A stretch of DNA of 50,741 nt from Magnetospirillum sp. WYHS-4. Lineage in GTDB: Bacteria; Pseudomonadota; Alphaproteobacteria; Rhodospirillales; GLO-3. The notes beneath the pieces were generated by a model, which made no database searches, was not told the DNA's origin, and was given only the letters and a program-made list of their open reading frames with translations. This document shows, piece after piece, positions 34,098-42,855 of the stretch. The translations under genes were made by a program, and so were the position numbers. The first letter of the stretch is position 1. Every line of letters starts with the position of its first letter. The stretch covers positions 1-50,741 of the forward strand of contig JAMOBD010000013.1 of NCBI GenBank assembly GCA_039908345.1, written 5' to 3'.

Positions 34098-34919
34098 TCA
34101 ACCGATGGCGTATATCCCTGAGGTACAAGGTTCCACCGGCCGTTCGCCGGGCAATAAGGCCGCGCCGCGCCGCCGGCCGGCCAGCAGGTCGTCCAGGCCA
34201 CCGCCAACCGTCGCCTCGCAGCGGCCGGCCAGGGTCTTGCGGTCGGCGAAGGCGGATGCCGCAACGGGCGGATGGAACAGGACTTCCACTTCGACGCCAT
34301 CGCGCCCCAGGACGCCGATCAGATGCGGCAGGAGCTCCATGTCGCCGAACCAGGAGAAGGCCGGACGGTCTTCGGCCGCCAGGGGCCGGCCGTCGCCGTG
34401 GCGGGTGTAGGCGAGAGAGACCGGCTGTACCATCCGGCGCCCTTCGGTCGCCGCGAACAGGCCGCTGCGGAAGGGCAGAACCCGATTGCCGTCGCTGCTG
34501 GTACCTTCCGGGAACAGGACGAGACGCTCGCCGCCCGACAGGCGGGCCGCCATCCGCTCGCTTTCCTTGCCGGCGGCGGCACGGCGCCGGGAAACGAAGA
34601 CCGTTCCCCCAAGATGGGCGATAATCCCGAACAAGGGCCAGCGGGCCACCTCGGCCTTGGCGACGAAGGCGGCGTCCAGCAACCGCCCCAGCACCAGGAT
34701 GTCCAGGTAGGAGGCATGGTTGGCAACGTAGAGCGTTCCGGCGGCCTCCGACGGCCGGCCGGAAACCCGGAGCGCAATCCCCAGGATGTCGCAACAGCCG
34801 GAAAACCAGAGCGCGGCGACACGCCGCCGGGCGCCGAAAGGAAGCACCGCCAGGTAGACCGGCAATAGAAGACCGGTCAGGCCGAGGAACAGCGCCCCAC
34901 GGCGCAGGACCCTGGTCAC
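34098..34919 (-). CDS. olsA: Lyso-ornithine lipid O-acyltransferase-like (PlsC family)
   Basis: A 273-residue PlsC-family acyltransferase with an N-terminal hydrophobic helix. The catalytic HX4D box is NHASYLD and the second block is LFPEGTSSDGNRVLPF. OlsA adds the second acyl chain to lyso-ornithine lipid; PlsC, which acylates lysophosphatidate, has the same motifs. The GTG start at 34917-34919 overlaps the stop of the OlsB-like gene as GTGA, and this pairing favours OlsA over PlsC. The C-terminal part after 200 is less conserved. Confidence 0.83.
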   Translation of the reverse strand: MTRVLRRGALFLGLTGLLLPVYLAVLPFGARRRVAALWFSGCCDILGIALRVSGRPSEAAGTLYVANHASYLDILVLGRLLDAAFVAKAEVARWPLFGIIAHLGGTVFVSRRRAAAGKESERMAARLSGGERLVLFPEGTSSDGNRVLPFRSGLFAATEGRRMVQPVSLAYTRHGDGRPLAAEDRPAFSWFGDMELLPHLIGVLGRDGVEVEVLFHPPVAASAFADRKTLAGRCEATVGGGLDDLLAGRRRGAALLPGERPVEPCTSGIYAIG

Positions 34920-35710
34920 GGCCGGGCCTCCTCGCCCGTCGGACGGCTGGCGTAGTGCTTGAGGTAGCGCCCGGTAACCTGGGCGGTCTCGACAACCACG
35001 CAAACGTCGATGGTGTTGAATTGCGTGTCGATCACCGCACCTTCGCCGACCATTCCACCCAACCGCAGATAGCCCTTGACCAAGGGAGGCAGGGCCGCCT
35101 TGGCCGCCTTCTCGTCCAGATCGCGCCGCGGCAACAGGTCCATGTCCACCGCCTGCGGCCCCAGCGCGCTCGGCCGCAACTGGCGCGGCGCCCGGTGGCA
35201 ATGGTGCAGATAGCTGAAGGCCTGGGCGTGGGCCGCCGGATCGATGCCGGGGAAGCTGGCGCAGCCGAACATCCAGCCCACCTCGTGGCGGAACACGTAC
35301 TCGGCCAAGCCGCGCCAGAGGATCTGCATCACGGCCCCGCCCCGATAGGCGGGATGGACGCAGGACCGGCCCAGTTCCATCACCTCGCCGGTGCAAGACA
35401 TCAGAGGCCCAAGGTCGAATTCCCCGGCCGTGTAGAATCCCTGCCCGCGTCCCAGGGCGGAACGCCGCCGCAGGCGGTAGGTGCCGACCACGAAAGGCGA
35501 GGCCTCGCGCTGATCGATGTCGATCACCAGTAGGTGGTCGCAAAGTTCGTCGAAGCGGTCGAAGTCGCGCCGCAGGCGTTCCATTTCCGGCGTCGGCCGG
35601 GCGCCCATCTCGTCGTAGAAGACATGGTAGCGGAGCGCCTGTGCCGCATCCAGGTCCAGGGCGGTTTCCGCCAAGCGGACCTCGAAGTTCCCGAATCGCA
35701 TGGACTGCAT
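34916..35710 (-). CDS. olsB: Ornithine N-acyltransferase-like (OlsB)
   Basis: A 264-residue acyl-ACP-dependent acyltransferase of the OlsB group (GNAT-like). OlsB makes lyso-ornithine lipid from ornithine and 3-hydroxyacyl-ACP. Segments: YDEMGARPTPEMERLRRDFDRFD, VVGTYRLRR, ELGRSCVHPAYRGGAVMQILW and GCASFPGIDPAAHAQAFSYL. The ATG at 35710 is preceded by GGAGGT, which rules out the longer frame. It leads the olsB-olsA pair and is divergent from a Deg protease across a 168-base AT-rich gap. Ornithine lipids often replace phospholipids when phosphate is scarce. Confidence 0.85.
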   Translation of the reverse strand: MQSMRFGNFEVRLAETALDLDAAQALRYHVFYDEMGARPTPEMERLRRDFDRFDELCDHLLVIDIDQREASPFVVGTYRLRRRSALGRGQGFYTAGEFDLGPLMSCTGEVMELGRSCVHPAYRGGAVMQILWRGLAEYVFRHEVGWMFGCASFPGIDPAAHAQAFSYLHHCHRAPRQLRPSALGPQAVDMDLLPRRDLDEKAAKAALPPLVKGYLRLGGMVGEGAVIDTQFNTIDVCVVVETAQVTGRYLKHYASRPTGEEARP

Positions 35711-35878
35711 GGATACACCTCCGTCAGATGCGATAACATAAAGTCGTCTCATAGATACATTCCCTGAAACCGTAACTTCTTGATTATTGTTCCATTGTGG
35801 ATTTGTGATCGTCGCGTTGCGGTTCGGAGACAAGGCCTCTACCATGGAGGCGCCGTTTCACCTCGGGAGATCGCCCCC

Positions 35879-37267
35879 ATGCCCGCACTCCACGTTGTTC
35901 TCGCCGTCCTGGCCGTTCTCGCCACAGCCCTACCCGCCCTGGCCGGCCTGCCCATGCTGGACGAAAAGCGCGGAGTGCTGACCATTGCCCCGGTGGTCGA
36001 GAAGGCCACGCCCGCCGTAGTCAACATCTCGGTGGCGACCCGCGAGGCCGCCGATAGCAACCCCCTCTACCAGGACCCCTTCTTCCGCCGCTTCTTCGGC
36101 GCCCCGGAGCGTCAGGAAAGGGATTCCATGAGCGCCGGCTCGGGCGTCATCGTCGATGCCGCCAAAGGCTACGTGCTGACCAACCATCATGTGGTGGAAG
36201 GCGCCTCCGACGTCACGGTCACCCTGAAGGACGGCCGGGCCCTGAAGGCCAAGCTGGTGGGCAGCGATCCGGAAACCGATATCGCCCTGCTGCAAGTCAA
36301 GGCAGACCGCCTCCAGGCCCTGCCCTTCGGCAGTTCCGACAGCCTGCAGGTGGGCGATCTGGTGATCGCCATCGGTAATCCCTTCGGCCTGGGCCAGACG
36401 GTAACCTCGGGCATCGTCAGCGCCCTGGGGCGTAGCGGCCTCGGCATCGAGGGCTACGAGGATTTCATCCAGACCGACGCCTCGATCAACCCCGGCAACT
36501 CGGGCGGCGCGCTGATCGATTCGCGGGGCGAACTGGTAGGGATCAACACCGCCATCCTGGGCCCCAGCGGCGGCAACATCGGCATCGGCTTCGCGGTGCC
36601 GGTCGCCATGGCGCGCTCCGTGATGGACCAGTTGGCCCAGAACGGCCAAGTACGGCGCGGCATCATCGGCGTCGCCATCCAGGACGTCACGCCCGAGATC
36701 GCCGAAGCCATGGGGTTGGCGCGACATGGCGGCGCCCTGGTCACCAAGGTGGAAAAAGGCACTTCGGCCGAGGCGGCCGGACTCAAACAGGGCGACGTCA
36801 TCATCGCGCTGGATGCTCGCCCGATCAAGGATGCCGGCGATTTACGCAACCGCGTCGGCATGATGCGGGTGGGCGACGCGGTGGAGGTCGTCTACCTGAG
36901 GGGAGGCCGGGAACTCCGGGCCGTGATGAAGGTCGGGGCGCGCAAGGCCGCCGCCGACGCCCGGCCCGACGCCAAAGCCGGCAAGGACGGAGACATTCCC
37001 GTCTACCGGTTCGCCGGGGCCCGCTTCGCCCCCCTGCTGCCGGGAGCACCCGGATTCGGCATCGTGGAAGGCGTCCTGGTGCTGCAGATCGACCCGGCCG
37101 GCAAGGCGGCGGCGGCCGGACTCGCCCAGGGCGATATCGTGGTCGCGGTGGACCGCCAGCCGGTGCGAAATCCGCTGGAGATGGCCGCCGCCGTGGATCG
37201 CCTTGAAGGGCCGGTACCCCTGGCCGTGCTAAGAAACGGTTCCCGCTTATCCATCGTAGTTCGCTGA
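35879..37267 (+). CDS. HtrA/Deg-family periplasmic serine protease
   Basis: A 462-residue protease with a cleavable signal peptide (to about residue 22). The protease domain holds the triad His in LTNHHVVEG, Asp in DPETDIALLQV and Ser in NPGNSGGALID. Two PDZ domains follow: about 275-365 (IGVAIQDVTPEIAEAMGL) and about 385-460 (FGIVEGVLVLQIDPAGKAAAAGL), the second shorter than usual. HtrA proteases degrade or refold damaged envelope proteins. The ATG at 35879 has GGGAGA ten bases upstream. The response regulator follows after 53 bases. Confidence 0.92.
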   Translation: MPALHVVLAVLAVLATALPALAGLPMLDEKRGVLTIAPVVEKATPAVVNISVATREAADSNPLYQDPFFRRFFGAPERQERDSMSAGSGVIVDAAKGYVLTNHHVVEGASDVTVTLKDGRALKAKLVGSDPETDIALLQVKADRLQALPFGSSDSLQVGDLVIAIGNPFGLGQTVTSGIVSALGRSGLGIEGYEDFIQTDASINPGNSGGALIDSRGELVGINTAILGPSGGNIGIGFAVPVAMARSVMDQLAQNGQVRRGIIGVAIQDVTPEIAEAMGLARHGGALVTKVEKGTSAEAAGLKQGDVIIALDARPIKDAGDLRNRVGMMRVGDAVEVVYLRGGRELRAVMKVGARKAAADARPDAKAGKDGDIPVYRFAGARFAPLLPGAPGFGIVEGVLVLQIDPAGKAAAAGLAQGDIVVAVDRQPVRNPLEMAAAVDRLEGPVPLAVLRNGSRLSIVVR

Positions 37268-37320
37268 CCGGGGTCGTCTTTCTCTTCCGTTGCGGAAGCG
37301 TTGTCCGTAGAATGGCCTCC

Positions 37321-37878
37321 ATGGCGGCCTACAATCTGGAACGCTTGAACTTCCTGATCGTCGACGACAACCGGCACATGCGCATGCTGGTGAAGACGAT
37401 CTTGCACGCCCTGGGCGCCAAGAACGTGGTCGAGGCCGAGGACGGCGCCGACGCCTTCCGCGAGATGCGCACCTTCCCAGCCGACATCGTGATCTGCGAC
37501 TGGAACATGGAACCCCTGGACGGACTCGACTTCGTGCGCCTGGTCCGCACGGGCAAGGACAGCCCCAACCCTTTCGTACCGATCATCATGCTGACCGGCC
37601 ACACGGAAATGAACCGGGTGGTCGAAGCCCGCGATGCCGGGGTCAACGAGTTCATGGCCAAGCCCATCTCGGCCCGCGCCCTGTTCGCCCGCATCCAGCA
37701 GATCATCGAAAAGCCCCGGCCTTTCGTGCGCACGAAGCGCTATTTCGGCCCCGACCGCCGACGCAAGATCAAGGGCAACTACAATGGCCCGGAACGTCGC
37801 AAGGAAGGAATGCCGAGTTCCAGCGAATCGGCCGGGGCCCTCAGCCAGGACGAAATCAACAAGCTGCTGAACGGCTAA
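37321..37878 (+). CDS. CheY-like response regulator with Arg-rich linker and FliM-like tail, paralogue
   Basis: A 185-residue paralogue of the regulator at 19503-20078; the receiver domains are almost superimposable (YNLERLNFLIVDDN at the start, ICDWNM phosphorylation site, MLTGHTEMNRV, AKPISAR). The linker repeats FGPDRRRK and NGPERRK. The last 13 residues are ALSQDEINKLLNG, again like the FliM N-terminal docking peptide. The ATG at 37321 aligns with the start of the paralogue; an ATG at 37312 is also open. It lies 53 bases after a Deg protease gene and overlaps the rarA stop by four bases. No kinase adjoins it. Confidence 0.9.
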   Translation: MAAYNLERLNFLIVDDNRHMRMLVKTILHALGAKNVVEAEDGADAFREMRTFPADIVICDWNMEPLDGLDFVRLVRTGKDSPNPFVPIIMLTGHTEMNRVVEARDAGVNEFMAKPISARALFARIQQIIEKPRPFVRTKRYFGPDRRRKIKGNYNGPERRKEGMPSSSESAGALSQDEINKLLNG

Positions 37879-39164
37879 TCGTTCCTCGTCTTCCTGAGTC
37901 CGTCCCAGTAGGTGAGGCGTTTGGCGATCTCGCGTTCGAAGCCGCGTTCGCCCGGCTGGTAGAACCGTTGGCGGGCCATGCCTTCCGGGAAGTAGTCCTG
38001 GCCCGAGAATCCTTCCTCGGTATCGTGGTCGTAGACATAGCCGTCGCCGTATCCCATATCCTTCATCAGCCGCGTGGGCGCGTTCAGGATATGCTTGGGC
38101 GGCATCAGCGAGCCGGTCTCGCGCGCCGCCCTTTTCGCCGCCCCCGCCGCCTTGTAGGCGGCGTTCGACTTGGGCGCCGTGCCCAGATAGACGACCAATT
38201 GCACCAGCGCCAGTTCCCCTTCGGGCGACCCCAATCTCTCGTAGGCCTCCCAGGCGGCGATGGCCTGGGGCAGCGCGTTTGGATCGGCCAGCCCCACATC
38301 CTCGACGGCGAAGCGGGTCAGGCGCCGGGCGATGAAGCGCGGGTCCTCACCGCCTTCCAGCATGCGGGCGAACCAGTAGAGCGCCGCATCGGTATCCGAG
38401 CCCCGCAAGGACTTGTGCAGCGCGCTAATCAGGTTGTAGTGGCCTTCCTGGGCCTTGTCGTAGAGCGGCATGCGCCGCTGCACCGCCTTGGTGAGTGCCG
38501 CCGTATCAAGAAGCGGCGCGGGCGGCAGGGCGAACAGAATCTCCGCCATGTTGAGCAGGTAGCGCCCATCGCCGTCAGCCATGGCCCGCAGGGCGGCGCG
38601 GGCATCGGGCTCCAGGGGCAGGCTTCGGCATTCCGCCGCCTCGGCACGGCCGAGCAGTTCCTCCTGCGCCTCGTCGGACAGGCGATTGAGCACCAGAACC
38701 CGGCAACGTGACAACAGGGCCGCGTTCAGTTCGAACGACGGATTCTCGGTGGTGGCCCCCACCAGAATCACTGTCCCATCTTCGACATAAGGAAGGAATC
38801 CATCCTGCTGGGACCGGTTGAAACGGTGGATTTCATCGACGAATAGCAGGGTTCCCTGCCCGATTCGGCGGCGCTGGCGGGCGGCGTCGAAGATCTTCCG
38901 CAGATCGGCCACCCCCGAGAAGACCGCTGACAGCGGCTCGAAATGCAGATCGGTGCGTTCCGCCAGCAGGCGGGCGATGGTGGTCTTGCCCGTACCCGGT
39001 GGGCCCCAGAGGATGATCGACGCCAGCTTGCCGCTCGCCACCATGCGCCCCAAGGGCCCGTCGCCGGCCAACAGGTGCCCCTGGCCCACCACCTCGTCCA
39101 GTGCCCTGGGGCGCAGGCGGTCGGCCAGGGGGCGGGGAGCCCGGGATTCGAAAAGCGTGCTCAC
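37875..39164 (-). CDS. rarA: RarA (MgsA) replication-associated AAA+ ATPase
   Basis: A 429-residue clamp-loader-like ATPase that acts at stalled forks. Start region RPLADRLRPRALDEVVGQGHLLAGDGPLGRM; Walker A GPPGTGKTT; Walker B LLFVDEIHRF; sensor 1 GATTENPSFELN; and the family-specific middle and C-terminal domain (LYWFARMLEGGEDPRFIARRL). The start is a GTG at 39162-39164 overlapping the stop of the second Deg protease as GTGA. It touches the response-regulator stop from the other strand. The damage-linked role is family knowledge. Confidence 0.94.
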   Translation of the reverse strand: MSTLFESRAPRPLADRLRPRALDEVVGQGHLLAGDGPLGRMVASGKLASIILWGPPGTGKTTIARLLAERTDLHFEPLSAVFSGVADLRKIFDAARQRRRIGQGTLLFVDEIHRFNRSQQDGFLPYVEDGTVILVGATTENPSFELNAALLSRCRVLVLNRLSDEAQEELLGRAEAAECRSLPLEPDARAALRAMADGDGRYLLNMAEILFALPPAPLLDTAALTKAVQRRMPLYDKAQEGHYNLISALHKSLRGSDTDAALYWFARMLEGGEDPRFIARRLTRFAVEDVGLADPNALPQAIAAWEAYERLGSPEGELALVQLVVYLGTAPKSNAAYKAAGAAKRAARETGSLMPPKHILNAPTRLMKDMGYGDGYVYDHDTEEGFSGQDYFPEGMARQRFYQPGERGFEREIAKRLTYWDGLRKTRND

Positions 39165-40567
39165 CGCCCGACCATCAGTTCCAGTATCTTGTCGCCGCGC
39201 CGGATGGCCATCTTCCAGCGCGCCACGCCCTCGCCCAACAGCCCCTTGAGCTGCCTGACCGATTCGATGCGGGTACCGTTGATCTCGACCATGCGGTCCC
39301 CCGGCTTGAAGCCAAGGCGGGCCGCCGTGCCGCCCCGCTTGATCCGGAGCAGAATGACACCGCCGCCCACCTCGTCCAGGCCCATCTCGTCGGCCAGAGC
39401 CGGCGACAGATTGGCGACCACCGCTCCCTCCAAGGGGCTGGCTCCGGACAGCACCGTCTCCTCGCGCGCCGGCACCTCGGGAGGGGAGAGCAGCGGCAGG
39501 GCCAGCGTCAGGCGGTCGCCACGCCGCCAGACCAGCAGCTGCGCCGTCCCGCCCACCGGCAGAGTGGCGATGCGGAAACGCAGTTCGCGCGGATTGTCGA
39601 TGGCTCGGCCGTTGACCTCGAGAACCACATCGCCCGGAATCAGGCCCGCCTTCTGGCCGGCCCCGCCGGCATGGACCTCGCCCACCAAGACGCCGGTCGG
39701 ACGCGGCAAGCCGAAGGCGGCGGCCAAATCCGGGTTGACCGCCTGGCCCGCGACCCCCACCCAGGGCCGCACCACCTTGCCTCCGGCCGCCAAGCCGGAC
39801 ACCACGGAGCGCACCATGTTGGACGGCGTGGCGAAGCCGATGCCCATGTAGCCGCCGTTCTTCGAGAAGATGGCGGTGTTGATGCCCACCACGCGGCCGT
39901 CCATGGCGATCAGGGCGCCGCCCGAATTGCCGGGATTGATGGCGGCATCGGTCTGGATGAAGGACCCCAGGTCCGAGATGCCCACTTGGGTGCGGGCAAG
40001 GGCGGAGACGATGCCGCCGGTTACCGTCTGTCCGACGCCGAAGGGATTGCCGATGGCGAGTACCAGGTCGCCCACCTCCAGGTCGTCGGAATCGCGCAGT
40101 TCCAGATAGGGCAAGGGCTCCTTGCCGGAATCGACCTTCAGCACCGCGAGGTCGGTGCGCTCGTCGGCACCCGCCAGCTTGGCCTGGAACTCGCGGCGAT
40201 CGGCCAGCACCACGGTGATCTCCTCGGCGCCCTCGATGACGTGATGGTTGGTGACGATCAGCCCGTCGGGCCGCAGGATAACCCCGGAGCCCAAGGAGTT
40301 CTGCACCTTCTCGCGCGGCGGGCCCAAGGCCCCCAGGTCCTCGCCGAAGAAGCGGCGGAAGAAGGGGTCGTCGAACAGCGGCGCCACCTGGCGGGTCCGC
40401 ACCGTCTTCTTCGTATAGATGTTGACCACTGCCGGCGCCGTGCGCTTGACCAGGGGCGCGTAGGACAACTGGACGTCCGCCCGGTCCATGGGCACTTGGC
40501 GCTGCTGCGCGCCAGCCGGCAAGGCGATGGCCAGGGCGGCCAGGACGATGGCAATGGTCTTCCTCAC
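39161..40567 (-). CDS. Second HtrA/Deg-family periplasmic serine protease
   Basis: A 468-residue Deg protease. Signal peptide to about residue 20; catalytic His in VTNHHVIEG, Asp in ADERTDLAVLKV and Ser in NPGNSGGALIA. Two PDZ domains (about 260-350, with VNPDLAAAFGLPRPTGVLV; and about 385-465, with KRGGTAARLGFKPGDRMVEI). Start GTG at 40565-40567, with GAGGAG eight bases upstream. It differs clearly from the first Deg protease and shares a transcript with rarA. Two related proteases within five kilobases is a noteworthy local arrangement. Confidence 0.92.
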   Translation of the reverse strand: MRKTIAIVLAALAIALPAGAQQRQVPMDRADVQLSYAPLVKRTAPAVVNIYTKKTVRTRQVAPLFDDPFFRRFFGEDLGALGPPREKVQNSLGSGVILRPDGLIVTNHHVIEGAEEITVVLADRREFQAKLAGADERTDLAVLKVDSGKEPLPYLELRDSDDLEVGDLVLAIGNPFGVGQTVTGGIVSALARTQVGISDLGSFIQTDAAINPGNSGGALIAMDGRVVGINTAIFSKNGGYMGIGFATPSNMVRSVVSGLAAGGKVVRPWVGVAGQAVNPDLAAAFGLPRPTGVLVGEVHAGGAGQKAGLIPGDVVLEVNGRAIDNPRELRFRIATLPVGGTAQLLVWRRGDRLTLALPLLSPPEVPAREETVLSGASPLEGAVVANLSPALADEMGLDEVGGGVILLRIKRGGTAARLGFKPGDRMVEINGTRIESVRQLKGLLGEGVARWKMAIRRGDKILELMVGR

Positions 40568-40668
40568 GGCGGAGTCTCCTCGGCTGAACGAGACCGAAGC
40601 TTAGCACCGCTCCCGCCGGGGCGTAATAGCAATGGGGGGAAGGCGTGCCGCTCGCCCTGCCGTCCGCA

Positions 40669-41379
40669 TCACTCCCCTTCGGGAGGGCGCGGACGGCGGA
40701 TCACCTTGGGCGCCCAGGCCTTGGTGGCCGGCTGGGCGGCCGGAGGATGCGGTTGCTTGGGGCGCTTGGGCTTGGTCAAGCCCAGGTGGGCGAGCATCGC
40801 CTCTTCCTCGGTCTGTCCTTCCGGTTCGGCTCGCGCCACCACCTCGGCCGGATCGGCGGCCCGCGGTTTCCATGCCTTGATGGTGACCGGGCGACCATCC
40901 TGGGTGCGGAAGACCTTCGGCTTGACCACCTGCTGCACGCCGGGCGTCTGTTCCGCCCGCGCCACCGACAGCCGCATGGCGTCCAAGGGAATTTCGCTGC
41001 GCGGCCCCCGCTGGAAAGCATGCTTGTAGGCCAGCATCTCCTTGGTCATCTTGGTCAGCTTGTCGGCAGAATAATGGCCGAAACGCCGCCAGACACTATA
41101 AAGAAAGGTCTCCACGTCCTCGGGCAGGAAAAGCTCGGCATCGACATCGGGCCGTCCTTTCGAGAAGGCGGCGAAGACATTGGGTTCGATGGGCCCCATT
41201 TCGTCGGCGACGAAGACCGCCGGCATCAGCGCCCGTCCCTCCGAGACCACGGCGAAGTAGGCTTGCGCCAGGAACATCAGCCGATGGAGCTTCTGCGGCT
41301 GCAGATACTCGTTGGCATTCAGCGCCGTGTCGGCGAACCAGAAGGCGATGTCGAATGCTGTCCTGACGGCGGCCGTCAT
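40669..41379 (-). CDS. Panacea/SocA-domain protein
   Basis: A 236-residue protein. The first 140 residues match the Panacea (SocA, formerly DUF4065) fold: DIAFWFADTALNANEYLQPQKLHRLMFLAQAYFAV, ADEMGPIEPNVFAAF, FGHYSADKLTKMT. Panacea domains often neutralise toxins, but no toxin gene is beside it. The remaining C-terminal part is a Lys/Pro-rich tail with repeats of PK and RP (about 160-236), an unusual addition. It is divergent from the ydbH operon. Annotation as an antitoxin would be an over-reading. Confidence 0.8.
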   Translation of the reverse strand: MTAAVRTAFDIAFWFADTALNANEYLQPQKLHRLMFLAQAYFAVVSEGRALMPAVFVADEMGPIEPNVFAAFSKGRPDVDAELFLPEDVETFLYSVWRRFGHYSADKLTKMTKEMLAYKHAFQRGPRSEIPLDAMRLSVARAEQTPGVQQVVKPKVFRTQDGRPVTIKAWKPRAADPAEVVARAEPEGQTEEEAMLAHLGLTKPKRPKQPHPPAAQPATKAWAPKVIRRPRPPEGE

Positions 41380-41453
41380 CTCGATCCTGTCGTCCCTGCC
41401 TTAGGATCGCCATGATACCATCGTCGAATGCACCTCGCGCAAGGGAGAAGCGG

Positions 41454-42854
41454 ATGACCACGGGGACAAGACGGCGACTTCTCGGAACGGCGGCAGGGCT
41501 GATCGCCTTGGCCGCCTTCGGCGCCGCCACCCTATCCCCCCGCCTGCCCGGAATCGCCGAGAGCGCCGCCCTGGCCGCCCTGGCCAGGGCCGGATTCCCC
41601 GAGGCCGCCCTGAGTCTGGACGGAATCGGATGGAGCCGTCTGACGGCCGCCGACCTGCGCCTCGCGCCCGGTGCCCCCTCCATCCGTCGTCTGGAGATCG
41701 ACTTCTCGCTCTGGGATATTCTCGTCGGCCGCCGCGTCCTGGACCGGGTGGTCGTGGTCGGCCTCGACCTGCCCCTCGTCACGGATGGTTCGGGAATCAG
41801 GGTGGCCGGTCTGCCCAACCCCGCGGCCGACGGCGGAGACTCATTGTGGACGCTCAACAGCCTGGTCCTGGACGATGCCATCCTTCGGCTGGAAGGCGCG
41901 TCCCCAGCCGTGACACCTTTGCGCCTGGACGGAAAAATCGACCGCGGCGACGACGGATGGAACTTCTTCGGCCGCCTGAACGCGGCCGAGGCACGGTTAA
42001 CCCTGGAGTTCTCCGGTCGCCATAGCGGGACCGAGGGCGCGGCGCAATTGGAGCTCAAGCCGGTCCATTTCGTCCCCGGCCGCCTTCAGCCCCGGGATAT
42101 CTCCCCGGCCTACGCCGCCGCCATCCAAGACCTGACGGCCACCGTCTCCGGCAAGGGACCCTTGCGCTGGAATGCCAAGGGACTACAGGGAGACTTGCGA
42201 ATCGACCTCGCCGATGGAAGCGTCGACCTGGGCGGCCTGCGGCTGGAGAAGATCGCGGGTGGCCTGCGTCTTCTCGCCCTTAATGACGTGCGCCTGGACG
42301 GCCTGACCGTCCAAACCGCCCAGGGGACCTTTACCGTCGCCCCCATGACGCTTCTGGCACCCAAGCCCGGCCGGCACGAAGGCAGAATCGTCCTGAACGG
42401 CGTTTCCGCCCAGGCGTTGCTGGACGCCTTCCAGGTTTCCCACACAGCCGTGGATGGCCGACTGCAGGGAACCATTCCCTTCGCCCTCGACCACGGTCGT
42501 CTGGTGGTGGCGGATGGGAACTTGGAGACCGCGTCTCCGGGCACGCTGCACTATGCGCCGCCCGCTCCACCCGCCGCGTTGCAAGCGGGCGGCGGAGGGG
42601 CTAGTCTCATGCTGTCGGCCCTCAAGAATTTCCATTACGAGGAACTGCGCCTGACGGCCGACAGGGGATCGGATGGGGAATGGCAGGCCCGCATCCGTTT
42701 GGCGGGAAGAAATCCAGAATTGCTGGAGGGACGCCCCTTCGAGTTCAACATCAACATCGGCGGCGCGCTGGATGCCATCCTGCGTCATGGGCTCGAGGGT
42801 TGGCGGCTCCCTCAGGCCTTGGCCGACGCCCTCGTCCGCCAGGGAACGAATTGA
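41454..42854 (+). CDS. ydbH: YdbH-family AsmA-like protein
   Basis: A 466-residue protein with one N-terminal membrane helix (LLGTAAGLIALAAFGAATL) and a long repetitive beta-rich region. The C-terminal IPFALDHGRLVVADGNLETA, then ALKNFHYEELRLTAD and GRPFEFNINIGGALDAIL is the YdbH family signature. In E. coli YdbH, together with TamB and YhdP, moves phospholipids between membranes, and pairs with YnbE as an outer-membrane partner. GGGAGA precedes the ATG at 41454. It is the first of ydbH-ynbE-ydbL and shorter than its E. coli counterpart. Confidence 0.85.
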   Translation: MTTGTRRRLLGTAAGLIALAAFGAATLSPRLPGIAESAALAALARAGFPEAALSLDGIGWSRLTAADLRLAPGAPSIRRLEIDFSLWDILVGRRVLDRVVVVGLDLPLVTDGSGIRVAGLPNPAADGGDSLWTLNSLVLDDAILRLEGASPAVTPLRLDGKIDRGDDGWNFFGRLNAAEARLTLEFSGRHSGTEGAAQLELKPVHFVPGRLQPRDISPAYAAAIQDLTATVSGKGPLRWNAKGLQGDLRIDLADGSVDLGGLRLEKIAGGLRLLALNDVRLDGLTVQTAQGTFTVAPMTLLAPKPGRHEGRIVLNGVSAQALLDAFQVSHTAVDGRLQGTIPFALDHGRLVVADGNLETASPGTLHYAPPAPPAALQAGGGGASLMLSALKNFHYEELRLTADRGSDGEWQARIRLAGRNPELLEGRPFEFNINIGGALDAILRHGLEGWRLPQALADALVRQGTN

Positions 42855-42855
42855 C

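Noticed and set aside
36000-37260. A CRISPR array or tandem repeat anywhere in the window
   Set aside because: Scanning for regularly spaced direct repeats gave only Gly/Ala coding repetitions and the Gly tail of bamE; no array, insertion sequence or tRNA was found.
40669-41379. Naming the Panacea-domain gene an antitoxin
   Set aside because: No toxin gene lies on either side; domain homology alone does not establish the role.
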